From contig JAGCGE010000142.1 of NCBI GenBank assembly GCA_017649745.1, forward strand, positions 1-19,668: a stretch of 19,668 bases of DNA. Direction: 5' to 3'. Position 1 is the first letter of the stretch. The number at the start of each line of letters is the position of its first letter. The stretch comes from Clostridiales bacterium (lineage in GTDB: Bacteria > Bacillota_A > Clostridia > Saccharofermentanales > Saccharofermentanaceae). The notes under the pieces are model-generated. The model did not search any database and was not told the DNA's origin. It worked only from the letters and a program-made list of their open reading frames with translations. Below are positions 7,134 through 14,398 of this stretch, one piece after another. Both the position numbers and the translations under genes were made by a program.

Positions 7134-7733
7134 ATGGGTAAGCAGTTCATTATCTCCATCGGTCGTGAGTACGGTTCAGGCGGTCACGCTATCGCAGAAG
7201 ATCTTGCTAAGCGTTTTAACGTTCCGCTTTATGACAGCAATCTTCTTGAGATCATCGCTACAGAGAAGCATGTCGATAAGGACAGCCTTAAGGCATATGA
7301 TGAGGTTCCTAGAGTTAAGCTCTTCTCACGTAAGGTTAAAGGTCAGAGCAGTTCCCTCGAAGAGAATGTTGCCAATATGCAGTTCGATTATCTTCGTAAC
7401 AAGGCTGATCAGGGTGAGTCATTTATCGTAGTTGGACGTTGTTCCGAATATATCCTTAAGGATTACAGTTGCTTGATCTCTATCTTTATCCTTGGTACTA
7501 AGGAAGCTAAGATCGAGCGTATAATGAGACTTTTCGATCTTTCAGAGGATGATGCCATCGATAAGATCGAGAGAGAGAACTTCCGTCGTAAGATGTATCA
7601 CAACTACTACTGTAAAGGTAAGTGGGGAGATTCCCGTAACTACGACTTCTCTATCAATGACAGTATCTTAGGACTTGAAGCTACGGCTGACATCATCGAA
7701 GATTATGTTAAGAAGAGGATCGAGAAGTCTTGA
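7134..7733 (+). CDS. Cytidylate kinase-like family protein
   Basis: This is a 199-residue P-loop protein. The start chosen is ATG 7134 because GGAGG lies at 7124-7128, seven bases upstream; an in-frame TTG at 7116 has no such site. The N-terminus FIISIGREYGSGGHAIAEDL (5-24) contains the nucleotide-binding loop GREYGSGG of the cytidylate kinase-like (AAA_26) family, followed by PLYDSNLLEIIA. The middle has SFIVVGRCSEYIL and a basic lid-like region with KIERIMRLF and RENFRRKMYHNYYCKG, then YDFSINDSILG, all typical of the family. These proteins resemble CMP kinase but are distinct from Cmk, and their true substrate is not established. It shares a bidirectional hairpin terminator with the convergent wall-hydrolase gene. 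Confidence 0.88.
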   Translation: MGKQFIISIGREYGSGGHAIAEDLAKRFNVPLYDSNLLEIIATEKHVDKDSLKAYDEVPRVKLFSRKVKGQSSSLEENVANMQFDYLRNKADQGESFIVVGRCSEYILKDYSCLISIFILGTKEAKIERIMRLFDLSEDDAIDKIERENFRRKMYHNYYCKGKWGDSRNYDFSINDSILGLEATADIIEDYVKKRIEKS

Positions 7734-7750
7734 TCGATAATTAAGAAAAA

Positions 7751-7772
7751 AAAAGAGCGGTGACGCTCTTTT
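7751..7772. terminator. Bidirectional terminator between the kinase-like and wall-hydrolase genes
   Basis: A 9-bp stem (AAAAGAGCG / CGCTCTTTT) with the tetraloop GTGA. The plus strand continues TTTTCTTTTTG and the minus strand ends in a long T-run (complement of the A-run 7746-7754), so it can stop transcription from both convergent genes. Confidence 0.85.
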
Positions 7773-7782
7773 CTTTTTGTCT

Positions 7783-8457
7783 TTAGAAATAATTTGGTCC
7801 GATTCCTTCAGGTCTTAAAAACTCGAAGTCTACCATCTCGACTTCCTCTTCGACCCAATCAGGTTCTTTCTCAGTACAGGATTCGCAGTCACATGGGATT
7901 ACTGAGAAGTAGTTACCGCCACAATATGCGTAGTTAGTAAACTGTCTTGAGTAACCTGTGAATCCGATCGAATTGTAGTAGACCATGTGGCAATCGACTT
8001 CGCCTGCTTCAACTACTCTGTAAGCGATGATGATAGCCCACTCGGAATCAAGAGATCTAGCCTGATTACATTCGCCTGTTTCTCTGTCTACGACAGTGAA
8101 CTGTCCCGGTCTTTTAAGAGTTGTAATTACCTTGGAAGTAGGCCAGGATTTGCAGGCACATCTGTTAAGGACCGTACATGCTACGAGGACCTTATCTGTA
8201 ATGTTATCGTCATCATCAGCGCCTTCGCCCTCAACTACTCTTGCGAAAAACTTGAAATCATTTACGGAAAGACCGCATGCATAAGCTTTGACTTCGGTAG
8301 GCATATTATACCTTTCCGCGTCCGTGGCATACTGCCACATTAGTTTGTAACGCTCTTCTCGTTCTTCCTTGGTCTCGTAACAAAAACCTGTTCCGCAGAA
8401 CATCATGACGACCAAAGTGCCGATCAAAGCTAAGGACAATACCTTATTCTTTAAAAT
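7783..8457 (-). CDS. Secreted SleB-type cell wall hydrolase, cysteine-rich, probable ATT start
   Basis: The catalytic domain matches the SleB/Hydrolase_2 family: FFARVVEGEGADDD, with the Glu pair where relatives have AEARGE, then VLVACTVLNRC and KRPGQFTVVD, the equivalents of VAVAAVVLNR and YQPGQFSPV. Such enzymes cleave peptidoglycan, either spore cortex or vegetative wall. The start is odd. The frame is open upstream of TTG 8439, and ATT 8457 sits 6 bases after a G6 run (complement of 8464-8469). Starting there gives a proper signal peptide, LKNKVLSLALIGTLVVMMF, with a positive head; no ATG exists before 8410 and neither TTG nor the ATG pair has a ribosome site. The protein has 12 cysteines, including a C-terminal CDCESC, which is unusual for an exported enzyme. 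The family call is firm; the start is inferred. Confidence 0.83.
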   Translation of the reverse strand: MLKNKVLSLALIGTLVVMMFCGTGFCYETKEEREERYKLMWQYATDAERYNMPTEVKAYACGLSVNDFKFFARVVEGEGADDDDNITDKVLVACTVLNRCACKSWPTSKVITTLKRPGQFTVVDRETGECNQARSLDSEWAIIIAYRVVEAGEVDCHMVYYNSIGFTGYSRQFTNYAYCGGNYFSVIPCDCESCTEKEPDWVEEEVEMVDFEFLRPEGIGPNYF

Positions 8458-8500
8458 AAAAAACCCCCCTTTTCGGTTTCCCCCAACGAAAAGTACACGT

Positions 8501-8530
8501 ATTTTACAACGGTTTTTACCTAAAAATCAA
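8501..8530 (-). promoter_or_regulatory. Candidate promoter for the wall-hydrolase gene
   Basis: On the minus strand, TTGATT (8530-8525), an 18-base spacer and TAAAAT (8506-8501) lie about 45 bases before the G-run ribosome site. A moderate match judged by eye. Confidence 0.35.
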
Positions 8531-8612
8531 ATTTATTTTTAGAGATGTCATATATAGGTGATAAATGCGTCAAATACCACTAAATATAGGATTTTATTTA
8601 TTGTTCTGAATC

Positions 8613-8621
8613 TGTTAGAAT
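8613..8621 (+). promoter_or_regulatory. Candidate extended -10 promoter for trpS
   Basis: TGTTAGAAT (8613-8621) is an extended -10 element (TGn followed by a five-of-six -10). No strong -35 is present, as is usual for this class. Transcripts would start near 8628, leaving a leader of only about 30 bases with GGAGG at 8646-8650, too short for a tryptophan T-box. Confidence 0.45.
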
Positions 8622-8660
8622 GTACGAGGTTATTTTTAAAGTAACGGAGGATCAGTTTAA

Positions 8661-9743
8661 ATGGCTAAGATAATTCTCACCGGAGACCGTCCGACAGGAA
8701 GACTTCACCTCGGACATTATGTAGGTTCACTTCGCAGAAGGGTAGAGCTTCAGAATTCCGGCGAATTTGATAAGATATTCATCATGATCGCAGACGCTCA
8801 GGCACTTACCGATAATTTCGATAACCCTGGCAAGATCAGAGATAACATTATAGAGGTTGCACTTGATTACCTTTCAGCAGGACTTGACCCTGAGAAGGTC
8901 AATATCTTCATCCAGTCAGAGGTTACAGAGCTTACTGAGCTCACATTCTACTATATGAACCTCGTTACATTGTCCAGACTCGAGAGGAATCCTACTGTTA
9001 AGACAGAGATTCAGCTCCGTAACTTTGAGACGAGCATCCCTGTAGGTTTCTTGAACTATCCTATCAGCCAGGCATCTGATATCACTGCTTTTAAGGCAAC
9101 TACAGTTCCAGTAGGTGAGGATCAGCTTCCTATGATAGAGCAGGCTCGTGAGATCGTACGTAAGTTTAACAGCACATACGGCGAAGTTCTCGTTGAACCT
9201 GATGCTCTTCTTCCTAATAATTCCGTATGTTCCAGACTTCCTGGTACAGACGGTAAGGCTAAGATGAGTAAGTCACTTGGTAACTGCATCTACCTTTCTG
9301 ATACTTCTGAGGAAGTTTCCAAGAAGGTAATGAGCATGTTCACTGATCCTAACCATCTTAAGGTAAGCGATCCGGGCTCACTTGAGGGAAATACAGTATT
9401 CACATATCTTGATGCTTTCTGCAAAGATGAGCATTTCGAGAAGTACTGTCCTGATTATAAGAACCTTCAGGAGATGAAGGATCACTATCAGAGAGGCGGC
9501 TTAGGCGACGTTAAGGTTAAGCGTCTCCTCATTAATGTACTTGAAGACGAGCTCGCTCCAATAAGAGCACGTCGTGCAGAATACGAGAAGAACATCAAGG
9601 GTGTTTACGAGATCTTGAAGAAGGGTACTGAGGCAGCTCAGAAAGAAGCAGCTCAGACGCTCTCAGAGGTCAAGGCAGCGATGAGGATCAACTACTTCGA
9701 AGATCCTTCACTTCTTGAAGGTTGGGAAAAGAAATTCAACTGA
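8661..9743 (+). CDS. trpS: Tryptophanyl-tRNA synthetase
   Basis: This 360-residue class I aminoacyl-tRNA synthetase charges tRNA-Trp with tryptophan using ATP. The HIGH-type motif is HLGH (16-19) in [16 protein letters not shown]; the KMSKS loop is exact at 201-205 ([11 protein letters not shown]); VGEDQLP at 151-157 and the ASDI stretch at 138-141 are typical of TrpRS. It is somewhat longer than the compact form of about 330 residues, consistent with the longer TrpRS variety found in some Firmicutes. The start at ATG 8661 follows GGAGG. The gene is monocistronic in appearance: its own candidate promoter upstream and a strong hairpin right after the stop. Confidence 0.97.
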   Translation: MAKIILTGDRPTGRLHLGHYVGSLRRRVELQNSGEFDKIFIMIADAQALTDNFDNPGKIRDNIIEVALDYLSAGLDPEKVNIFIQSEVTELTELTFYYMNLVTLSRLERNPTVKTEIQLRNFETSIPVGFLNYPISQASDITAFKATTVPVGEDQLPMIEQAREIVRKFNSTYGEVLVEPDALLPNNSVCSRLPGTDGKAKMSKSLGNCIYLSDTSEEVSKKVMSMFTDPNHLKVSDPGSLEGNTVFTYLDAFCKDEHFEKYCPDYKNLQEMKDHYQRGGLGDVKVKRLLINVLEDELAPIRARRAEYEKNIKGVYEILKKGTEAAQKEAAQTLSEVKAAMRINYFEDPSLLEGWEKKFN

Positions 9744-9749
9744 TAACTT

Positions 9750-9783
9750 AAAACGGGAAGTTCAGTAATGAATTTCCCGTTTT
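9750..9783 (+). terminator. Rho-independent terminator after trpS
   Basis: A 10-bp perfect stem (AAAACGGGAA / TTCCCGTTTT) that extends to 14 bp with one G-T pair, loop AGTAAT, and followed by TTTTCTT. It lies 7 bases after the trpS stop and 17 bases before the PAP2 start, so the PAP2 gene would depend on read-through or on a promoter I could not identify. Confidence 0.8.
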
Positions 9784-9799
9784 CTTACATGGAGTATAG

Positions 9800-10768
9800 A
9801 TGGACGGAAATACATTTTATTTTTGGTTCGAGCCGCGCTTTATGGAGTGGCTCCAAAGGACCCTGGGCGACTTCGGAGGAATTCTTGCGAAGTTCTTTAC
9901 GATCTTCGGTGAAGAAGTTGTCCTCATAGCCTTACTGGGCTTTATCTATTGGTGCTGGGACAAGGAATTTGGTAAGATCATCGGCATCAATATCGTAACG
10001 GCTCTTTGTTTCAGTACGCTTATCAAGAACGTGGTCCTTCGAAGAAGGCCGTACATGGATCACGAATCCATAAAATGTCTTAAACCAATAAGTTCTGACG
10101 CGGATCAGACTGACATCGCAGCCCAGGGCTACTCATTTCCGAGTACCCACTCGACCAACAGCGCCTGCGTTTACACGACTTTACCGTTCTCGTTCAAGCA
10201 TAAGATCTTCAAGATCCTTGCCGTCATTCTCCCTCTGATCGTCGGCCTTTCAAGGATGATGCTCGGAATGCACTATCCGACAGACGTTCTCGTAGGCTGG
10301 ACTTTGGGCGCACTCGTAGGTATCGGCCTTACGATCCTTCAAAAGAAGATCAAGCGCCATTGGATCTTATACCTGATCATCTTCCTTATCAGTGCTTCAG
10401 GTATCTTCTACTGCAGGACAGACGACTATTTCACGAGCCTTGGAGTTCTCCTCGGCATCTTTGTCGCCCTTCCTTTCGAGGAAAAGATCGTCAATTTCGA
10501 GAATACAAGAAACCCGCTATTCTGCATAATGAGAATAGCGGGCGGCTTTGCTGTTTATGTATCTTTAAATCTGTTACTGAAGCTCCCTTTCTCGGATGCA
10601 TTCCTTCACTCGCAATCGATGGTCTCGTTCCTTTACAGGGCACTTCGTTATGCTGTCATAACCTTTGTCGCGATCGGAATATATCCTAAGCTCTTTGCGC
10701 CTGTTGAAAACAAGCTTAGAGCACTTTGGCGAGGAAAGTCTTCAAACGCTCATTCGAAGGATTCGTAA
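9800..10768 (+). CDS. PAP2-superfamily membrane phosphatase
   Basis: This 322-residue membrane protein carries all three signature motifs of the type 2 phosphatidic acid phosphatase superfamily: K76-x6-R83-P84 (KNVVLRRRP), PSTHS at 114-118 with the acid/base His117, and SR-x5-H-x3-D at 151-162 ([12 protein letters not shown]) with the nucleophilic His158. Several hydrophobic helices surround these, and a hydrophobic C-terminal half (about 185-310) extends beyond the minimal family size. Likely substrates are lipid phosphates or undecaprenyl pyrophosphate at the membrane surface; sequence does not decide which. The ATG at 9800 follows GGAG at a short distance. The last 53 bases overlap the convergent ABC ATPase gene, and a strong inverted repeat lies within its coding region at 10513-10542. 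Confidence 0.9.
   Translation: MDGNTFYFWFEPRFMEWLQRTLGDFGGILAKFFTIFGEEVVLIALLGFIYWCWDKEFGKIIGINIVTALCFSTLIKNVVLRRRPYMDHESIKCLKPISSDADQTDIAAQGYSFPSTHSTNSACVYTTLPFSFKHKIFKILAVILPLIVGLSRMMLGMHYPTDVLVGWTLGALVGIGLTILQKKIKRHWILYLIIFLISASGIFYCRTDDYFTSLGVLLGIFVALPFEEKIVNFENTRNPLFCIMRIAGGFAVYVSLNLLLKLPFSDAFLHSQSMVSFLYRALRYAVITFVAIGIYPKLFAPVENKLRALWRGKSSNAHSKDS
10513..10542 (-). terminator. Hairpin inside the PAP2 gene, candidate terminator of the ABC importer operon
   Basis: A perfect 10-bp inverted repeat (CCCGCTATTC / GAATAGCGGG), 11 bp if the outer loop bases pair. On the minus strand it is followed by TTTCTTGT. It lies about 175 bases beyond the ATPase stop codon, and no other hairpin was seen between the two. 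Its role is inferred from shape, U-rich tail and orientation. Confidence 0.5.
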
Positions 10769-11462
10769 AGATCTGCTCAGGAGTTCCTTCTTCGATGATC
10801 TTACCGTCATCCATGAATATAACGCGTGAACCTACTTCCTTCGCAAATCCCATCTCATGAGTAACTACTACCATCGTCATTCCGTCTCTTGCGAGATCCT
10901 TCATAACATCAAGAACTTCACCGACCATCTCAGGATCGAGCGCTGATGTAGGCTCATCGAAAAGAAGAACATCTGGTGACATACAAAGAGCACGTACAAT
11001 TGCTATACGCTGCTTCTGTCCGCCTGAAAGCTGACTAGGGTAGGATGATCCACGATCTCCGAGAGCAACCTTTTCGAGAAGAGCCTGGGCCTTTTTAGTA
11101 GCATCCTCTTTACTCATCTTAAGAAGCTTCGTAGGTGCAAGGATCATGTTGTCTAAGATAGACAGGTGAGGGAAGAGGTTAAAGTGCTGGAACACCATTC
11201 CCATCTTCATGCGAAGCTTATTGATATCAGTCTTCGGAGAAGTGATATCAACACCTTCGAAAGTGATCGTTCCGCTGGTCGGACGCTCAAGAAGGTTAAG
11301 TGAACGCAGGAATGTGGATTTACCTGATCCTGAAGGGCCGATGATAACTACGACCTCACCTTTCTTAATGTCAGCGGAAACACCGTCTAATGCCTTGATG
11401 GCGCCCATATTGTAATGCTTACATAAGTCTTTAACGCTGATCAATACTTCATTATCGCTCAC
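10716..11462 (-). CDS. Polar amino acid ABC transporter, ATP-binding subunit
   Basis: This 248-residue ATPase is of the GlnQ type. In order it shows Walker [10 protein letters not shown] (42-50), Q-loop [10 protein letters not shown] (90-99), signature LSGGQKQR (145-152), Walker [15 protein letters not shown] (165-178) and the switch histidine in VVTHEMGFA (200-207). The C-terminal [12 protein letters not shown] is typical of the family, so the overlap with the PAP2 gene is not caused by an extended ATPase. It starts at GTG, overlaps the permease gene by 11 bases and has GAGGAGG upstream within the permease end, which suggests coupled translation. With the permease and lipoprotein receptor upstream it forms an importer for polar amino acids; the exact amino acid is unknown. 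Confidence 0.95.
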   Translation of the reverse strand: MSDNEVLISVKDLCKHYNMGAIKALDGVSADIKKGEVVVIIGPSGSGKSTFLRSLNLLERPTSGTITFEGVDITSPKTDINKLRMKMGMVFQHFNLFPHLSILDNMILAPTKLLKMSKEDATKKAQALLEKVALGDRGSSYPSQLSGGQKQRIAIVRALCMSPDVLLFDEPTSALDPEMVGEVLDVMKDLARDGMTMVVVTHEMGFAKEVGSRVIFMDDGKIIEEGTPEQIFTNPSNERLKTFLAKVL

Positions 11463-12216
11463 TGTTCCTTAGCCTCCTCTCAAGAATTGAAATAAGTTTG
11501 CTGAAGAAGATAACTATTACAAGATAGATACCTGCGACAGCTAAAAGAGGCATAAAAGCCGAATATGTGCGGCTTCTGATAACGTCACCGCCACGAGTAA
11601 GATCCTGGATACCTACGTAACCGGATACTGATGTTTCCTTGATGAGAACGATGAACTCGTTCGCGAGGGCAGGAAGAACGTTCTTAAGTGCCTGAGGGAT
11701 AACAATGTATACCATTGTCTGGATATAGTTAAATCCCAGCGATCTACCTGCTTCGAACTGACCATTGTCGATACTCATGATACCTGATCTGATGATCTCA
11801 GCTACATATGCTCCCGAGTTGAATCCGAAAGCGAGGACAGCGATCATTATCTGGTTCGTTGATGATGCGAAGATGATGTAGTAAGTGATCATGAGCTGAA
11901 CTACTACAGGTGTTCCTCTGATGATCGTAAGATAGAACTTAACGATAGCGTTAAGAGTGATAAGCAAGACCTTACCAAATCCCGGTCTCATATCACGGAT
12001 CGTCTTATCATGTGTTGAACGTACGATCGCAGCAACGATTCCAAGTGCGATACCCAGAAGGACCGCAAAGAACGTGATCTCGAGAGTTGCTCCGAGACCT
12101 TTAACAAGGTACATATATCTTTTGTCATCTACGAAGTTAAGGATAAAATCGTCCTTAAGCTTCTGCATCCATGAAGGAAGCGCGAGCATGACATATTGAA
12201 TGTTATAGCTGAACAT
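11452..12216 (-). CDS. Polar amino acid ABC transporter, permease subunit
   Basis: This 254-residue membrane protein starts at ATG 12216 ([11 protein letters not shown]), chosen because GGGGG at 12229-12225 lies eight bases upstream; an in-frame TTG further upstream overlaps that site. It belongs to the HisM/GlnP group: [16 protein letters not shown] opens the transmembrane domain, [11 protein letters not shown] is the characteristic IRGTP stretch, and [15 protein letters not shown] with [13 protein letters not shown] forms the EAA-type loop that contacts the ATPase. About five membrane helices are visible. It likely works as a dimer with the ATPase encoded by the overlapping downstream gene. 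A terminator-like hairpin separates it from the receptor gene upstream. Confidence 0.94.
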   Translation of the reverse strand: MFSYNIQYVMLALPSWMQKLKDDFILNFVDDKRYMYLVKGLGATLEITFFAVLLGIALGIVAAIVRSTHDKTIRDMRPGFGKVLLITLNAIVKFYLTIIRGTPVVVQLMITYYIIFASSTNQIMIAVLAFGFNSGAYVAEIIRSGIMSIDNGQFEAGRSLGFNYIQTMVYIVIPQALKNVLPALANEFIVLIKETSVSGYVGIQDLTRGGDVIRSRTYSAFMPLLAVAGIYLVIVIFFSKLISILERRLRNSER

Positions 12217-12271
12217 TAAGAAATCCCCCAATGACTTCTTTTTAATAACAGGACTTCATTTTAAAAAAAAT

Positions 12272-12301
12272 AAAGGCGGAAATAAAGTACTTTCCGCCTT
12301 T
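12272..12301. terminator. Terminator-like hairpin between receptor and permease genes
   Basis: An 11-bp perfect stem (AAAGGCGGAAA / TTTCCGCCTTT) with loop TAAAGTAC. On the minus strand it is followed by ATTTTTTTT, a strong intrinsic terminator shape 27 bases after the receptor stop. Partial termination here would yield more receptor than permease and ATPase mRNA, a common arrangement in such operons. Confidence 0.8.
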
Positions 12302-12327
12302 TTTGTTTAATTTGTCAATTAACCGGA

Positions 12328-13104
12328 TCAGCCGTTTGAAGGGATATACTTTTCGATGATTCCATCGATAGTACCGTCATCTGTGAGTTCCTTCAAAGCA
12401 TCGTTTACCTGATCCATGAGCTCAGTGTTGTCCTTGTTGAAGCAGATAGCATAATCCTCAACAGTGTAAGGAGTATCGAAGATAACAAGTCCTTCGTTTG
12501 CAGCTACATAAGACTTAGCTGGCTCGTTGTCGATAACGACTGCATCAACCTTACCGGATGTGAGAGCGATAACGGCATCGTTACCCTTGGAGAAACGAAC
12601 TACCTTATCTTCATTATCTTCACCGAGGTCGCCTGTGATATAGATATCACCTGTTGTACCTGTCTGAACACCGATAGAGTATTCACCGCTCAAGAGTGCA
12701 TCAAGATCTGTGATAGGGGAATCTTCCTTAACGATAACAGCCTGGATACCTGTAGCGTATGATGTAGAGAAGTTAACGCTCTGCTTACGCTCGTCAGTAA
12801 CTGTCATACCAGCCATACCCATATCATACTTGCCGCTCTGAACACCTGCGATGATGGAATCGAACTCAACGTCCTGGATCTCGAGCTCAAGACCGAGCTT
12901 GTCAGCGATTGCCTGAGCGATCTCAGCGTCGATACCGACGATCTTATCACCGTCATAGTACTCATACGGTGGGAAATACGCATTTGTAGCCATAATGAGC
13001 TTACCCTTTTCAACGTTTGTTGACTTCTTAGAGCAGCTTGCAAATGCAAGACCCATTGTAAGGATCATTCCGACTGCAATTACTTTTGTAAAAAACTTCT
13101 TCAT
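12328..13104 (-). CDS. Polar amino acid ABC transporter, substrate-binding lipoprotein
   Basis: This 258-residue protein starts at ATG 13104, preceded by GGAGG (13115-13111) at six bases; a longer reading frame upstream lacks a site. The N-terminus MKKFFTKVIAVGMILTMGLA with FASC gives a lipoprotein signal with lipid-anchored Cys24. The mature part is a type 2 periplasmic-binding fold: MATNAYFPPYEYYDGDKIVG (38-57) near the ligand, GIDAEIAQAIADKLG, and TVTDERKQSVNFS (101-113) with the arginine that binds the ligand carboxylate in this family. A polar amino acid ligand is inferred from the family. It is the first gene of the importer operon and is divergent from the acidic lipoprotein gene at 13295. 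Confidence 0.94.
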   Translation of the reverse strand: MKKFFTKVIAVGMILTMGLAFASCSKKSTNVEKGKLIMATNAYFPPYEYYDGDKIVGIDAEIAQAIADKLGLELEIQDVEFDSIIAGVQSGKYDMGMAGMTVTDERKQSVNFSTSYATGIQAVIVKEDSPITDLDALLSGEYSIGVQTGTTGDIYITGDLGEDNEDKVVRFSKGNDAVIALTSGKVDAVVIDNEPAKSYVAANEGLVIFDTPYTVEDYAICFNKDNTELMDQVNDALKELTDDGTIDGIIEKYIPSNG

Positions 13105-13144
13105 AAATTGCCTCCCATATAATATTGAAATAACCAACATATTG

Positions 13145-13153
13145 ATTGTATCA
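13145..13153 (-). promoter_or_regulatory. Candidate extended -10 promoter for the amino acid importer operon
   Basis: On the minus strand, TGATACAAT (13153-13145) is an extended -10 element about 40 bases upstream of the receptor's ATG. No strong -35 is seen. It faces the acidic-lipoprotein promoter across a 190-base divergent gap. Confidence 0.45.
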
Positions 13154-13249
13154 CACAGGCGCAACAGTGTTTTAGAGAAAACGAGAAATGGAATTAAAGA
13201 TATTTATATCGCATTTGTATTGTAAAATGAGGCTATTGGGCTGATGTAA

Positions 13250-13255
13250 TATAAT
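13250..13255 (+). promoter_or_regulatory. Candidate -10 element for the acidic lipoprotein gene
   Basis: A perfect TATAAT at 13250-13255, 39 bases before the ATG at 13295, within the TAATATAATAT stretch. The -35 region is poor (TGAGGC at 16 bases is the best spaced). AAAGGAG precedes the ATG. Confidence 0.4.
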
Positions 13256-13294
13256 ATCGAGGTTTGTTTTTGCTTTTACGAAAGGAGAACTGTT

Positions 13295-14332
13295 ATGAAG
13301 AAGTTAAAGATCACAAAAACAATATTGGCTTTGGTACTTGCTATGGTCATGGCAGGATCGGCATTCGCTCTTGCAGGATGCAGCAAGGATTCAAAATCTT
13401 CCAGGTCTGACAGAAGATCATCCAGAGATGACGACGATGATGACGAAGACGACGAAGAAGATGAAGACGAAGATGAGGATGATGAGGACGAGGACAAGGA
13501 CGATAAGAAGGATAAGAAAGATAAGAAGAAAGACAAAAAGAAAGATAAGTCGTCCGACAAGAAGACTGATTCAACAGATGTCGTAGAGGATGTAAAAGTC
13601 GAAAAAGAAGAGGTTTTCGACGGATATACAGATACAACAATAAAAATGATGGCTGAAGAGTACGAAGAAATGGGTTATATCGTCGAGCCTATCTTTGCTT
13701 CAGATATCGGTGCTAAGGATTACAACTTTATCGAAGGATTTACGATGTATCTTAAGGGCCAGGAAGAATATGCCATGAACTGGGGCAAGTTCGAGAGCAA
13801 CGATGACGCAGAGCAGTTTGTAAAAGAAGTATGGATCGCTAACTGCGAAGGTTTTAGCGATTATGATATCTCCGGAATGTATGGTTTCTATGTTGACGGA
13901 TATTACGCAGGTTCTGTCACATATGACGGCTTATTGCAGTTCGTACCTTATGAGGGCGATGGACGTGAGAATAATGCATCCCCTAGCGATTTTGATGATC
14001 CTACCGTTTCAGCTGTTTGCAAGGAACTTCAGGATAAGGGCTTCAAGGTAGAGAAGGGTTATGAGGATAACACTTTTACTGCTTATGGTGTAAACGAGGA
14101 TCGTCGTCATGTCGTTACAAATTGCAAGAAGTATAAAGATTTAGATGATGCAAAGGAGTCCATCGAAAGAGGAATGTCTTCTATGTATTCTGTAGATATT
14201 ACTTATGAAGATAACAGTGACGGCTCTGTCAATATCCTTATCGAAGGTGACGATGCATATCATATCTTCCCGATCGAAGGAACGATCTCTGCTGACGGAG
14301 TTTCAGTACTTACAAATATCGAATTCTCCTGA
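13295..14332 (+). CDS. Lipoprotein with acidic tract, Lys/Asp linker and two similar domains
   Basis: The 345-residue product has a lipoprotein signal with lipobox ALAGC (Cys29). The mature N-terminus is Ser/Arg/Lys-rich (30-44), then 23 consecutive Asp/Glu residues (45-67), then a Lys/Asp tract (68-86), then a folded-looking region. That region seems to hold two related units: MAEEYEEMGYIVE (119-131) with SNDDAEQFVKEV (168-179), and VCKELQDKGFKVE (241-253) with DLDDAKESIERG (282-293), each followed by a beta-rich stretch. No enzymatic motif is visible and I do not recognise the family. The charged linker suggests a cell-surface protein held away from the membrane, perhaps binding cations or cationic wall material, but that is inference. 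It is divergent from the amino acid receptor gene. The start is ATG 13295 behind AAAGGAG. Confidence 0.88.
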   Translation: MKKLKITKTILALVLAMVMAGSAFALAGCSKDSKSSRSDRRSSRDDDDDDEDDEEDEDEDEDDEDEDKDDKKDKKDKKKDKKKDKSSDKKTDSTDVVEDVKVEKEEVFDGYTDTTIKMMAEEYEEMGYIVEPIFASDIGAKDYNFIEGFTMYLKGQEEYAMNWGKFESNDDAEQFVKEVWIANCEGFSDYDISGMYGFYVDGYYAGSVTYDGLLQFVPYEGDGRENNASPSDFDDPTVSAVCKELQDKGFKVEKGYEDNTFTAYGVNEDRRHVVTNCKKYKDLDDAKESIERGMSSMYSVDITYEDNSDGSVNILIEGDDAYHIFPIEGTISADGVSVLTNIEFS

Positions 14333-14364
14333 TCCCCTGATCGGAGATATCAACTGACTAATAG

Positions 14365-14396
14365 ATTCCCTCTTTGCAGTATTGCAGGGAGGGAAT
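14365..14396 (+). terminator. Terminator hairpin between the acidic lipoprotein gene and trkH
   Basis: A 14-bp stem (ATTCCCTCTTTGCA with TGCAGGGAGGGAAT, two G-T pairs) and loop GTAT. The plus strand continues ATTATTATGCTTTCTTTTT, moderately T-rich but offset; the minus strand has a weaker tail. A smaller hairpin (14325-14347) overlaps the lipoprotein stop codon. It probably serves the plus-strand gene and perhaps also trkH. Confidence 0.6.
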
Positions 14397-14398
14397 TA

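Noticed and set aside
13427..13552. Repeat region or microsatellite rather than coding sequence
   Set aside because: The repeats keep codon phase, use mixed synonymous codons (GAT/GAC, GAA/GAG, AAG/AAA) and sit in a frame with a lipobox upstream and a folded-looking domain downstream, so this is a coding low-complexity tract.
13276..13560. Minus-strand frame encoding a long serine run
   Set aside because: The poly-Ser is simply the complement of the Asp/Glu codons of the acidic lipoprotein; no ribosome site or promoter supports it.
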